From the NCBI GenBank assembly GCA_937896235.1, contig CALBMX010000036.1, forward strand, positions 62,001 to 126,000: DNA of 64,000 nt, in the 5' to 3' direction. Both the position numbers and the translations under genes were made by a program. Below the pieces are notes generated by a model. It made no database searches. It was not told the origin of the DNA and was given only the letters and a program-made list of their open reading frames with translations. Shown piece after piece: positions 41,101 to 50,588 of the stretch (the first letter of the stretch is position 1; the number at the start of each line of letters is the position of its first letter). The stretch comes from an uncultured bacterium. Lineage in GTDB: Bacteria; Planctomycetota; UBA1135; GCA-002686595.

Positions 41101-43746
41101 ATGGGCTTCGTCTCAACTGTCATCCACGGCAGCCTTCGCAGGCGTCCTGGCAGGACTCTCTTTTCCATATTTGGAGTAGCTATAGGCATTGCGATTGTCA
41201 TTGCCATCTACACCGTTGACTTCAACACGGTTCAAAGCGCTAAGGCATCACACACCCGCAATCAAGATTCCTGGGAGGCCGACCTTGAGGTCCAGCCTGT
41301 GGATGATTTAGGTGATCCCGCCGAAGAGCTTGCAGGCATCCCCGGAGTGAGAAGATCGACGGCTGTTTTTAAATCTGCCGTAGAGGTCTTCGCTCTGCCA
41401 GCAGATGAAGATTCCCCAAACGCCGTCCTCCCTGAACGCCAGAAGGTTGGCATCTATGCACTCGAAGCTACACGGGCAGCCTCGATGGGACTCTACATGC
41501 TGGAGCGTGGACAGTCGATGTCGACCGGCAAGCGTGAAGTCCTGATCGGTCGCGCAATTGCAGAGGGGCTTGGCATCGACGTTGGCGACACCCTCATGTT
41601 AGCTAAACCTAAGCGGGCTCCACGCAAAGACTGCATTGATGGGGAGCTCGTGGAAGCCAAGGGGCCTGGGCGAGCACCCCAAGGGATTCCATTCACGGTA
41701 ACGGGGGTCCTCTCCTTTACGGACCTTGGCCGCACTTCAGGTGGGGCAATCTGTGTGATTGACTTAGGGGCTGGGGCGGAGCTCTTCCAAGATCAGTTTG
41801 TTCGTCCGAGTTATTGGGTCGAGCGTGATCCGATGGTTGACATCGAAGATCTTCGGGCTGGCCTCGGCGAGAGTTTCTCCTACAACTTGCGCGAGGGGAG
41901 TGTTGTTGGCCAGCAGGCTGATGAGCGCGCCTTCCGAAATGGCGTTCGACTTGCTGGGCTTATGGCCTTGGCATTGGGGTTGTTTGTCATTTTTCACACG
42001 CTATCGATGTCTCTTGTAGAGCGCGTACGGGAGGTTGGCATTCTCGCGGCACTGGGAGCCTCAAGGTCGCAAATCACCCGTGTCTTTTTGGGCGAAGCCA
42101 TCATCATCTCTCTTGTTGCGGGGGCTGTGGGGCTTGGAGGAGGACTCCTACTCGCTTGGCAAATGTTGGAGCACGGGATCTCATCGCTTGGAATCACAGA
42201 TGTGGTCCGCGGCCATTTTCTAGTCCCGTGGAAGGAGTCCCTTGGCCTCGCTTCCCTTGGAATGGGGGTTGCCCTTATGGGGTCCGTGTTTCCGATGCTT
42301 AGAGCAAAGGACGCCGACACGATTCGCGCCCTTCGTGGTGAGGATCTTGAGGTACGCAACGCATCACATAAGGGCTTCCACTTTTTCCTGGCTCTGCTGC
42401 TCTTTGTGGTTTTGCCCGTTGTTTTCTTCACCCTCGTCCCCCTGGTCGGAGATGGAGGCAAGGAATTGTTGAGCGTTGTTTTCTTGGGAATCGCCGTGAT
42501 GGCCTTACTCCTTGGTATTCCACTCCTGGTCCCAGGGATCATGTTGAGCCTCTCTCGGGTGCTCTCCAAACCGATGGTGAGATGGTCACCATTTTCAGGA
42601 CTGCTTGCGGCCCGCTCGATCGGTAGGAATCCAACACGTATTGCAGCATCCGTCGCAGCCATTGCCCTTGTTACGGCAGCATTTGTAGGCCTGCGTGGTT
42701 TGACAGGAAGCCTGTATTACGAGACCAAACTTTGGGCAGCTGAGGCCGTTGAACAGAAGGTGTGGATCTCGGGATTAGATGCTACAGCCTGGCGGCCTTT
42801 GGCGATGGCTCTTAGGGAAGACGATGATGTGATTGGCATCGAACCAAGCTCGATGCGCATTGAAGCACCATTCCGAATCGTGGGCTTGCCCATTGAAGAG
42901 GTTTCTCGCTATGGCCCTCTTTTGGATGATGAAAGGCTTCTGAGAGACTTTACATCAACCAGCGGTATTTTGATCACTTCGCGTATTGCCAGCCAGCGGG
43001 GGCTCAAAGTTGGAAGTATCGTTCCAATCGCCACACCAAGTCAGGGGGTTAAGAGCTTTCGAGTTTTGGGTATCACGGATGCCTACGGCTACTTCAATGA
43101 CCCGCATGAGCGAGCTTACGGAGTGGTCTCTGCGAGTCATTTAGAGAACCTATTTTGCTTTGATGGCGATACAACTGACGGAATCGCGGTGCGCCTGAAA
43201 TCAGCGGATGACTTGGAGGGAAAACTGGGCAAGGTGGCGGCACGCACCCGTCAACATCTCGGGCCTGATTCCGAGCGGAGTCGCTTGATTCAGTTCGAAT
43301 CCGGGAGCGCGATTCGGTCCCATGAGCTGTTCGATATTCTCCGCGATTTCTTGGTGTTTGATCTGGTGATCTTGCTCACCTTGATCATCGCGGGAACGGG
43401 TGTGCTCAATGGCCAGCTGCTCTCAGCTATGGAGCGCGTCAAGGAGCTCGGTGTTTTACGAGCGTTGGGTGCGGACGGACGGCAGATTCGAAACTCGGTC
43501 CTGCTCGAGTCCTTTGTGATTGGGCTGGCTGGCAGTTTGATTGGACTTGCCCTTGGTTACGGAATGGTGCTTATCCTGGTGGATGCTCTCAAGATTCTTT
43601 CCGGGTTAGACCTTCCGCAACCAGGCTTTCAAAAGACCTACCTGCTAGCTGCTCTTGGGACCTTCTTGGTGACGATTGTCGCCGGTCTCTACCCGATCTG
43701 GAGAATGAATAGGATGGACCCCATTCGCGCTGTCCGCACGGGGTAA
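41101..43746 (+). CDS. Large FtsX/MacB-type ABC permease
   Basis: 881 residues. One N-terminal helix, a periplasmic MacB-type domain (about 40-270), three helices in the FtsX domain (VLGILAALGASRSQITRVFLGEA), then a linker helix region with two more helices, a second periplasmic domain and a second set of three helices (GVLRALGADGRQIRN). The two FtsX units fused in one chain resemble the LolE-plus-LolC or ABC-type 'DevC/SalY' arrangement, where a single gene supplies the complete permease. Together with the upstream ATPase it probably moves lipoproteins or envelope components. Three bases separate it from the ATPase gene. Confidence 0.87.
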   Translation: MGFVSTVIHGSLRRRPGRTLFSIFGVAIGIAIVIAIYTVDFNTVQSAKASHTRNQDSWEADLEVQPVDDLGDPAEELAGIPGVRRSTAVFKSAVEVFALPADEDSPNAVLPERQKVGIYALEATRAASMGLYMLERGQSMSTGKREVLIGRAIAEGLGIDVGDTLMLAKPKRAPRKDCIDGELVEAKGPGRAPQGIPFTVTGVLSFTDLGRTSGGAICVIDLGAGAELFQDQFVRPSYWVERDPMVDIEDLRAGLGESFSYNLREGSVVGQQADERAFRNGVRLAGLMALALGLFVIFHTLSMSLVERVREVGILAALGASRSQITRVFLGEAIIISLVAGAVGLGGGLLLAWQMLEHGISSLGITDVVRGHFLVPWKESLGLASLGMGVALMGSVFPMLRAKDADTIRALRGEDLEVRNASHKGFHFFLALLLFVVLPVVFFTLVPLVGDGGKELLSVVFLGIAVMALLLGIPLLVPGIMLSLSRVLSKPMVRWSPFSGLLAARSIGRNPTRIAASVAAIALVTAAFVGLRGLTGSLYYETKLWAAEAVEQKVWISGLDATAWRPLAMALREDDDVIGIEPSSMRIEAPFRIVGLPIEEVSRYGPLLDDERLLRDFTSTSGILITSRIASQRGLKVGSIVPIATPSQGVKSFRVLGITDAYGYFNDPHERAYGVVSASHLENLFCFDGDTTDGIAVRLKSADDLEGKLGKVAARTRQHLGPDSERSRLIQFESGSAIRSHELFDILRDFLVFDLVILLTLIIAGTGVLNGQLLSAMERVKELGVLRALGADGRQIRNSVLLESFVIGLAGSLIGLALGYGMVLILVDALKILSGLDLPQPGFQKTYLLAALGTFLVTIVAGLYPIWRMNRMDPIRAVRTG

Positions 43747-43858
43747 GTGCCTATCGGCCAGCGATGTGTTGCACGCCGGTTACCTTCGCTAGTGAACTTG
43801 CGGTGTAACTTTGGGAGTTCACCTCGGCCAAGTGCTGAGACCTGCCCTCTGTTGCACC

Positions 43859-44509
43859 ATGACCACATTACTCACCAAGCGATTTGTCTTTCTCCTCTCC
43901 ATGCTCGGCCTTCTAGCCCTTGCCGAGCATGACCCTGCCTATCAGAGGGAAGCCGGAGATTCACTCCATCACTCCTAAGGGTCCTTTCCTTGGTAACTCG
44001 ACGTCGGTTTTGCTGAGTCGGGCCAAAGATCTCAGTCGGTGGGAGCTGGCAGCTACAGTTGACTTGAAGGAAAGGAGGCATGCTCCACAGGAGATTCAAG
44101 TGCGAGGACCGACATGATCGAGCGGTCTGCGCTTCAGTTATTTGCGTACTTGATGGGATGGAGTCGGAAGACAAATGGCCTACTCTCCACCTGTCGGACG
44201 CATAGAGGTTCGAAGTGAGGAGGATGACGGGCTCGATCGAGGTCTGCTGGTCGTCGACCTCTCTTGCATGTGCTGTCACCTCCTTTTCCGCCACCAAATG
44301 AATCGGACGATTTGCTGTGCATTTGGGGTGGAGAGCCGGACACGAACGTCTTGTCCATGCCACAGGGGCTAGGGAGTGGTGCCCTAAATTTCCTGCAATT
44401 CAGCGGCCTCGGAAAAACACTCCCAAAGGTGAAGCCACCTCGTCTGCACCTGGTGGAGGCATTGATTTCCTTGCGCTTGTATGGTCCCCTTCCGCCTGTT
44501 CTCCTATAA
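43859..44509 (+). pseudogene. Probable broken gene for a secreted protein
   Basis: The stretch starts with a convincing signal peptide (ATG 43859, FVFLLSMLGLLALAE) but stops 39 codons on. Protein-like reading continues in another frame at 43920-44117 (PEIHSITPKGPFLGNSTSVL, TIG-like), then a third (44175-44372, RIEVRSEEDDGLDRGLLVVD), then again to 44509. No single frame has more than about 80 such codons. This is what a gene with several indels looks like. I cannot name the family, and chance cannot be excluded for the later pieces. Confidence 0.35.
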
Positions 44510-44512
44510 GGC

Positions 44513-45850
44513 ATGACGAACTCCGATCGCCAAGTAGGTATATGGCAACGCGCTCTTTCGATGAGCCGTGCTACTCCCGAATCCCGTAATCGCTACGTCG
44601 ACTTCTTGAGGGCTGTTGCGATTCTCTTCGTGATTTTTGGGCATTGGACAGCAGCGGCGGCCTACCCGGATGGAAACGGGGGACTGTCCATCACTCACTT
44701 GTTAGAGGTGACCCCCAAAAGCCATCCCTTCACTTGGATCATTCAAGTGATGCCGGTTTTCTTTTTTGTCGGAGGCTTTTCGAACGGCGTGTCCTGGTCC
44801 GCGTCTCTACGGAAGGGGACTGGTTACTCCAAGTGGCTAGAGGCGAGGTTGAGGCGGCTCATCGCACCCGTGTTAATCCCGCTCGCGGTGTGGATGGTTA
44901 TGGGCGCCATCGCCCATCTATGTGGTGTTTCCCCACCGTGGATCGGAACAGGATCGAAACTCGCGTTGATACCAATATGGTTTTTGGCGGTTTACGTCGT
45001 TATCGCACTACTCGTCCCAATCACCCATCTGCTTTGGAGCCGTTTTGGGTGGTACTCCTTTTTTGCAATGGCGGCACTGGGCGGCGCGCTCGATATTGCT
45101 TTTTTTATGGCTGATCTTCATGGGCTAGCTTGGCTGAACTACGTCGTGATTTGGTCTGCAGTCCACCAGCTCGGGTACGCGTGGCATAACGATCAGTTGA
45201 ACGGAACGAGTCGGCCGCTTTGGCTCGCCGCTATTGGCGGTGGACTCCTGGTCACACTGGTCCAATGGGGGCCCTATCCCCTCAGTATGGTAAGCGTTCC
45301 GGGAGAGCCCGTTAGCAATACCCTGCCGCCAAAAGTCACCTTACTATGCCTGGGGTGCTTGCAGATTGGACTCTTGTTGAGCCTCCAGTCCGTCATGAAG
45401 CGCTTCTTGGCATCGACGAAACCATGGGCCCTCACCGTTTTGGTCAACGGGGTGATCATGACTGTCTTCCTCTGGCATATGACTGTCATGGTGCTCTTCG
45501 TTGGGGCCGCTCATCTAATTGGCGATTTGGGATTGGTGGCAGAGCCTAATTCATCAGCGTGGTGGGCGCAGAAGGTGGTTTGGATGCTCTTGCTAACCGC
45601 TGGCCTCTTGCCGGCGATCGGCTTATTCGGGAGGTTTGAAAGGCCAAAAGCGCAATTGCCAGGGCTGCCTCCCTTGCCGGCCTGGCGTCTAATTCTGGGC
45701 TCCCTTCTTGTCTGCATGGGGCTTGCACTGGTTGCCTATGGCGGGATCGCCGGGGACGGCCCTTTGGGTTTGCGAATTGTCGCGTTGATCCCGCCCTTTC
45801 TCGGAGCCGGTCTGACCCACAGGTGGAGTCGGGAAAGGCAACCTATTTAG
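44513..45850 (+). CDS. Acyltransferase 3 family membrane protein
   Basis: 445 residues, or 429 if it starts at the second ATG (44561). NRYVDFLRAVAILFVIFGHW is the classical acyltransferase 3 start, with the Arg and His that are needed for catalysis. About ten helices follow, with FFFVGGFSNGVSW and a short loop of Arg residues (EARLRRLIAPVL) typical of the family. Members O-acylate polysaccharides, peptidoglycan or lipids across the inner membrane. The acyl acceptor is unknown. The gene directly follows a broken-looking gene. Confidence 0.87.
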   Translation: MTNSDRQVGIWQRALSMSRATPESRNRYVDFLRAVAILFVIFGHWTAAAAYPDGNGGLSITHLLEVTPKSHPFTWIIQVMPVFFFVGGFSNGVSWSASLRKGTGYSKWLEARLRRLIAPVLIPLAVWMVMGAIAHLCGVSPPWIGTGSKLALIPIWFLAVYVVIALLVPITHLLWSRFGWYSFFAMAALGGALDIAFFMADLHGLAWLNYVVIWSAVHQLGYAWHNDQLNGTSRPLWLAAIGGGLLVTLVQWGPYPLSMVSVPGEPVSNTLPPKVTLLCLGCLQIGLLLSLQSVMKRFLASTKPWALTVLVNGVIMTVFLWHMTVMVLFVGAAHLIGDLGLVAEPNSSAWWAQKVVWMLLLTAGLLPAIGLFGRFERPKAQLPGLPPLPAWRLILGSLLVCMGLALVAYGGIAGDGPLGLRIVALIPPFLGAGLTHRWSRERQPI

Positions 45851-46094
45851 CAACCACTCGGAAATCAAGGGGACAGCCAGGAGAGAACCTCCTTAGGCCC
45901 GGAGGTGGCGAATCGAGATCGGCTAGGGGGGGAGCTTGCCCTCAATACGCATGCTACGGTCCCCCGTATATCCCAATAGGTGGGCTGAAGGGGGACAGGC
46001 TGTTATTTGAGCAGCCAGCCCTTTCACCTGTTTGGAATGGCAGGACAAGGCGACATCTCGGCAAACTTACCGGTAAACTTCGCGCGCCTATTTC

Positions 46095-47408
46095 ATGGCT
46101 ATCATGTCTCTTCCCCAAATCATTCCCACTGATCCCCATACCTCTCAGCCCGAGAACGGTAGAGAGCCTGGTGATGCAGAAGCATTCTTGTTGCGGGTTA
46201 CAGAGTTGCTTCACGCCTATGGGACACCTTCGTTTCGGTTAGAGCGGGTCCTCATGATTGTTGCCCGAGGGCTCAAGGTGGAGGCTGCCTTTCTCGCGGC
46301 CCCAACCTCTGTGATCGTCTCGCTAGGGAGAGTTCCTCATCGGGCAGTGCACCTTCTGAGGAGCGATAGCGGCGAGCTCAATCTGGGCAAGCTCGTTGAA
46401 TTTGACGAGGTCATGGAAGAGGTAGAGCAGCATCGGGTAACCCCACGCAATGGACTACTGCGCCTAAACCAAATTGCGGCGGCTCCAAGTCGATTTCGCC
46501 GTCGTGTCGCCATACTCGGGTTTGGAGTGGCATCTGGAACTGCCTCTATCTTTTTCGGGGGAGGGCCGGCAGATTTCATCGCATCGATGTTCGTAGCGAT
46601 GTGCATCTTCCTGATTGGCCAGGTTTTGCCAAAGCGCGAAGACACGATTGGTTTCTTTGAGCCTCTATCTGCCTTCTTTGCAGCCCTCACGGGGACGATA
46701 TTGGCAAATGTTGATGGTGGCTCCCTCGGAGTCAACGGCAGGGTCGTCACCTTGGCGAGTTTGATCATCTTGCTCCCCGGGTTATCGCTTACCGTGGGGT
46801 TCTGCGAGCTTGCTACAAAGCACTTGGTCTCTGGAGTTGCCCGTGTAGCCGGGGCGGGCGCAGTTTTCCTGACTCTGGTTTTTGGAGTGGCTATGGGGTG
46901 GCGTCTAGGGGCAGAGGTTTGCCAAATGGGCGGCCTCCTTGTAAGCGATTCCTTCGTGCCAGGGTTTGCAGCGTGGCCCGCGTCTCTCTCAAGTGCAATG
47001 CCTTGGTTGTCGGCAGCCTTTGCTCCCTTTGCGTTTGGAATCCTCATGCAAGCGCGAGTCCGTGAATTCGGCGTCATCTTCGTCGCCAGCGTACTTGGCT
47101 ATTCCGCAGCAGTTTACGGCAATGCCTGCCTCGGGCAAGACTTTGGGCCTTTCTTGGGTGCGCTCGTGGTTGGACTCGTTTCGAACCTTTACGCCCGGGT
47201 TGCCAATCGTCCCGCGCTCGTTCCCTTGACACCAGGCATCCTTATGCTTGTTCCTGGAAGTCTTGGTTTTCGAAGTTTGACATCGTTTCTCGATGCCGAT
47301 TCCCTGGCTGGAATGTCTTGGGCCTTCCAAACGGGGATGGTTGCCGTTGGACTTGTGGGGGGGCTCTTGGCGTCTAATATGCTGCTGCCACCGCGGCGCA
47401 GCCTGTAG
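46095..47408 (+). CDS. Threonine/serine exporter (ThrE-type)
   Basis: 437 residues. The cytoplasmic N-terminal part (about 25-140) carries LHAYGTPSFRLERVL and ALGVASFVS-like strands, the YjjP/ThrE domain, and the C-terminal part has about ten helices with SASGGPADFIASMF, ALVVGLVSNLYAR and PALVPLTPGILMLVPGSLGFR, the last being the ThrE/YjjB signature. Both domains, which are separate proteins in Enterobacteria, are fused. The protein would export threonine or serine with the proton gradient. Its stop codon abuts, base to base, the stop codon of the convergent PH-domain gene (TAG then CTA). Confidence 0.9.
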   Translation: MAIMSLPQIIPTDPHTSQPENGREPGDAEAFLLRVTELLHAYGTPSFRLERVLMIVARGLKVEAAFLAAPTSVIVSLGRVPHRAVHLLRSDSGELNLGKLVEFDEVMEEVEQHRVTPRNGLLRLNQIAAAPSRFRRRVAILGFGVASGTASIFFGGGPADFIASMFVAMCIFLIGQVLPKREDTIGFFEPLSAFFAALTGTILANVDGGSLGVNGRVVTLASLIILLPGLSLTVGFCELATKHLVSGVARVAGAGAVFLTLVFGVAMGWRLGAEVCQMGGLLVSDSFVPGFAAWPASLSSAMPWLSAAFAPFAFGILMQARVREFGVIFVASVLGYSAAVYGNACLGQDFGPFLGALVVGLVSNLYARVANRPALVPLTPGILMLVPGSLGFRSLTSFLDADSLAGMSWAFQTGMVAVGLVGGLLASNMLLPPRRSL

Positions 47409-48938
47409 CTAGGAACTTCTAACGAGACCGTCGCTTTGCCCCTTGGTTTCTAGGTCGAATAGCAGCTGGTCGCGAAGGGCCTCGGCTACATCACGTTGAA
47501 GGTATTCAATCTTAATTTTGTGGCCATCGGCGCCGGCTCCAGCGGTGTCGATGCGGAAAGTTACCATGGAGTGGCGTCGGTCAAATGGCGAACTTCGAAG
47601 GGTGATCGCTTGCGGTCGACCAGCCAGCACAATCCCCACGGATTTCGTAAACACACCTTCCCGCAGTAGGGTGCCAAACGGAGCCGCCGCCCACGCAATG
47701 GCCCTGTGAGACTTGTGGGCGAAAAGAAGCAGAAGAACGGTCACGATGGGAAGGCCCACCGCCAAGGCGAGGGCACCCCAGGTCTCCAAAAAGAAGCAGG
47801 GCACAATGGCGAGAAGGAGACTTGCGCGCAGGGCTCGATAGAGCCTCCGTCTTCCAGCGAGATGGGTTAGGGAGTGCCACCCTAGCCCGTGAAGTACAAT
47901 GGTTGGATCGATAGCCGATAACAAACTTGGAAGGTACTCGTTGCGAACGACGGGCATCAGCCACTTCTGTGTTTGATCGTCGGGGGTATGTTTACCCCCT
48001 GCCGTTTCGATTTGAATACTGGAGCGGCCGATTGCTCGAAGAACGGGGTTCGACTTCACCAAGACATACTGAACCCGCCCGATCGGGATCGTCGTAGTTC
48101 GGCGTGTAAAGAGGCCGCATTGAACGCGGAACTCTTGTTCATCACGGGTCAACGTAAAGTCGTGAAGAATGGTGAAGGTCGCCAGCAGGGAAAGCGTCAA
48201 GATGGCTAGCCCGAGACCAAAGACCGCCAATACAGCGTAGGAGAAGTGGTCCGCAAAGGATGCACCCTCCAAAAGGACATGAAAGAAGCCTAGAAAGGTC
48301 GCATTTTCAAAGATCCCTACCTGGCCGGCAATGCCTGCACCAACTGCCAGAATGGCTAACCCCTTGAAGGGATTTAAGCCGAGTAGCGCGAGTTCCGCAG
48401 CCGGAAGGTGGAACTCAAATCTCTCTTGACCAAAGCGCTCAGCTTCGTCTATCGATTCCTGGTCGTTAGATGTATCCTTCGCAGCTTTTGAGGTCCTTGC
48501 ACCCGTGAAGATAATGCCCCGAAGTTGATCGCGAGCTTCGATCGAGAGGACTCTCAGCTCCGCTTCTGGCTCCGTGTTCCCCGCTGTCTCCACTCGCACA
48601 TCGGCAACGCTTAGCATCCGGTGCAGGAAGTTCTGGGAAGAGTCGATGCTCTGGATCCTCTCGAGAGGAATGTGCCTGACATTCTTGAAGAACACCCCTT
48701 TGCGAACGATGAGCTCTCCGTTAGCTATGGAATAGCGCAAGTTGAAGTAGCGCCAGGCCTCGAAGAGCATCAAGGGAAGAACGATGAACGCGCCATAAAT
48801 CTCCCACGAGTCACTCTCTTTAGAGACGAAAAACATCAGGGCAATCGGGGCCAAGAATTGCCGTAGGTACTTGAGTAGACTGAAGGCTAAACTACTCGGG
48901 TGGAGTCGCTGCTCTTTTAGATTCCTCTCAGAGCTCAT
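47409..48938 (-). CDS. Membrane protein with three bacterial PH (bPH2, YdbT-type) domains
   Basis: 509 residues. An N-terminal pair of helices leads into a first PH domain (RKGVFFKNVRHIPLERIQSI), a further two helices (LNPFKGLAILAVGAGIAG) precede a second PH domain (RRTTTIPIGRVQYVLVKSN), and two more helices a third (PFDRRHSMVTFRIDTAG). This is the YdbT layout. bPH2 proteins bind membrane or help membrane protein assemblies; a role in resistance to membrane stress is reported for relatives. It is the last of four coupled genes: its start lies 11 bases inside the preceding PH gene. Function inside the operon is not established. Confidence 0.85.
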   Translation of the reverse strand: MSSERNLKEQRLHPSSLAFSLLKYLRQFLAPIALMFFVSKESDSWEIYGAFIVLPLMLFEAWRYFNLRYSIANGELIVRKGVFFKNVRHIPLERIQSIDSSQNFLHRMLSVADVRVETAGNTEPEAELRVLSIEARDQLRGIIFTGARTSKAAKDTSNDQESIDEAERFGQERFEFHLPAAELALLGLNPFKGLAILAVGAGIAGQVGIFENATFLGFFHVLLEGASFADHFSYAVLAVFGLGLAILTLSLLATFTILHDFTLTRDEQEFRVQCGLFTRRTTTIPIGRVQYVLVKSNPVLRAIGRSSIQIETAGGKHTPDDQTQKWLMPVVRNEYLPSLLSAIDPTIVLHGLGWHSLTHLAGRRRLYRALRASLLLAIVPCFFLETWGALALAVGLPIVTVLLLLFAHKSHRAIAWAAAPFGTLLREGVFTKSVGIVLAGRPQAITLRSSPFDRRHSMVTFRIDTAGAGADGHKIKIEYLQRDVAEALRDQLLFDLETKGQSDGLVRSS

Positions 48939-49530
48939 TCGACTTTTGGTTGACCAAGGCCGCCCAAGGATTCTCTAGTTGTTCTGATGAGGAGGGCCTC
49001 GTTGTAGTCTCGCGCAAAAGTAAGTAGTCCCGAATAGCGAGGGCGTCCTCGTAGGTTATCCCACTCAAGTCAACTTGCGCGCTATCGGACCCTGCGGTGT
49101 GAATCGACAGAGTCGAGAGGCCAAATCGCCTCTGAATCGGGCCTTGCCCCACGTCGGTATGCTGAATTCGTGAGCGTGGAACACTCGTGACGGAGCGCCA
49201 AATTACTCCTGATTTGATCTCAATCCGAAGTGGCGACAAACTCCAAGTGAAGTGTTTGTGTTGAATCGCCGGCCACTTGAAAGCAAGGAAGGTGAACAGG
49301 AAAAAGAGGAACCCAAGGATGGGCAGCGGGATCCACCAATAAGGACCGTCGAGAGGGCCCATAAAGCTAAGTCCAAGCCCCACTGCTGTGAGTGCAAGAC
49401 CGATTGGGAGGAGAACGGCAATCGAGCCCCATTTCTCGGCCTGAATCGAGCAGCTGGGCAGCTTGCGGACGGAGCCGTCCGCAAGCTGCCCAGCTGGATT
49501 CGCAACCGGCTGTGTGGGGTTGCTATTCAC
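48928..49530 (-). CDS. Small membrane protein with one bacterial PH (YdbS-type) domain
   Basis: About 200 residues from GTG 49530, which overlaps the stop of the preceding gene by eight bases; a TTG at 49542 is an alternative. An N-terminal polar segment of about 30 residues contains a perfect inverted repeat in its DNA, then come two helices (SIAVLLPIGLALTAVGLGLSF and LPILGFLFFLFTFLAFKWP) and one bPH2 domain (SGVIWRSVTSVPRSRIQHTD). This is the YdbS companion of the YdbT-type protein encoded next. The pair occurs together in many bacteria; YdbS/YdbT appear to work as a complex. Confidence 0.82.
   Translation of the reverse strand: MNSNPTQPVANPAGQLADGSVRKLPSCSIQAEKWGSIAVLLPIGLALTAVGLGLSFMGPLDGPYWWIPLPILGFLFFLFTFLAFKWPAIQHKHFTWSLSPLRIEIKSGVIWRSVTSVPRSRIQHTDVGQGPIQRRFGLSTLSIHTAGSDSAQVDLSGITYEDALAIRDYLLLRETTTRPSSSEQLENPWAALVNQKSNEL
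49451..49496. repeat. Perfect 22-bp inverted repeat inside the YdbS-type gene
   Basis: The arms at 49451-49472 and 49475-49496 are exact complements, separated by AG. In the gene frame it encodes part of the N-terminal segment (QLADGSVRKLPS), and because it is palindromic the opposite strand gives nearly the same peptide (QLADGAVRKLPS). It lies inside a coding frame and keeps it open, upstream of the first membrane helix. Confidence 0.93.
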
Positions 49531-50587
49531 CGCTTCCAACAAGTAGTTCTACCAGCTGGGAGAGGTTTAGAATCGACGGGACATTCGGGTCGTTCGAGTT
49601 CAACGTGACCGATTCAATATTCAAATTCTCGGCCGCCTGCTGCGCTAAGAAGATCGCTCCACCTTGGGTGTCGAGAGCTTTGTTACGCAGCTCGTTGCGA
49701 AGGGCTTCGGCCTTGTCGATCGCGAGGTTGCCCTCTGAAATTTTTGTTTCGTAGTCGGCAAGAGCCTCGGCCCTGGTTTGTTTGTCATAGAGAGAAGCGT
49801 CTCCGTTGATCTGAGCAACGGCAACAAGGTTGTCGGAGCTCTTCTGTTGAAGCTGCTTATCCCAGGTTCCACGAAGCTCCTTTTCGTCAGCCTCGATCTC
49901 TTTCTCCAAAGTTCCTGTTCTTTGGAGCTCTTCTTCGACCTTTTGCTGCGCCGTAGCGAGAAGCTTCTTCTGGTGAGTAAGCTGCTTGTCCTGCAAGCGC
50001 GTCTCGTAACCCGGGGGGAAGCGCACAGCGCGCAACAGCAAGGTCTCGGGCACTACATGTAGAGGTGCGAGGGCGGACGCCAACCTTGGAAGTGTCTCTT
50101 GGGAACGGGCTAAGCGTGTCTCGGTAGAGTAGAACTCCTCAGGTGAGAGTTGGGCGAGGTTTTCGCGCAAGACACTCTCTACGGCCGTGACAATACGATC
50201 ACGATAAACGGACCGGTTACCGTTGCTGACGATTAGGTGAGCTTCCCCTGGAATGATTCGATAGGTCATCGTTGCATCGATGCTGGCCATGTTCCCGTCC
50301 TTCGAGCGGAAGGTTAGGGGACCCCGTTGCTGGTCATTCCCAGCCGGACTGTGACTCTCGGAAAATGTCAGGAAGTGAGTCCTACGGTCGAGCAGGTACC
50401 ACTTATGCATTCCCGTAATTCCGAGATGGAAACCCGTCTCGAAATCCTCTTCAACGACGCCACCGCCCCATTGGCTTTGCTTGACTCCGATGTGGGTGGG
50501 GGGGACGTTCTCAAATAGCAGAGCAAACAAGAAAATGCCGAGAAGGAAGATGCCAAAACCAATGCCGAATAACTTGAAGATCTTCAT
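49523..50587 (-). CDS. SPFH/Band 7 membrane protein (second of a pair)
   Basis: About 354 residues from ATG 50587. A single N-terminal helix (LFGIGFGIFLLGIFLFALLF) anchors the Band 7 domain (about 28-190, with PPTHIGVKQSQ and MTYRIIPGEAHLIV), then a long coiled coil (about 200-290, Glu/Lys/Gln-rich) and a C-terminal oligomerisation segment (AENLNIESVTL). This is the stomatin/prohibitin/HflC-type architecture; such proteins form ring or cage assemblies in the membrane that control proteases or lipid domains. It follows the first SPFH gene with one base between them and overlaps the YdbS-type start. Confidence 0.87.
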   Translation of the reverse strand: MKIFKLFGIGFGIFLLGIFLFALLFENVPPTHIGVKQSQWGGGVVEEDFETGFHLGITGMHKWYLLDRRTHFLTFSESHSPAGNDQQRGPLTFRSKDGNMASIDATMTYRIIPGEAHLIVSNGNRSVYRDRIVTAVESVLRENLAQLSPEEFYSTETRLARSQETLPRLASALAPLHVVPETLLLRAVRFPPGYETRLQDKQLTHQKKLLATAQQKVEEELQRTGTLEKEIEADEKELRGTWDKQLQQKSSDNLVAVAQINGDASLYDKQTRAEALADYETKISEGNLAIDKAEALRNELRNKALDTQGGAIFLAQQAAENLNIESVTLNSNDPNVPSILNLSQLVELLVGSGE

Positions 50588-50588
50588 A

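Noticed and set aside
41994-42662. 222-codon minus-strand frame opposite the MacB-type permease
   Set aside because: Shadow frame, Arg/Ser/Pro-rich.
46337-47077. 246-codon minus-strand frame opposite the ThrE gene
   Set aside because: Shadow of a membrane protein gene; no hydrophobic segments or motifs of its own.
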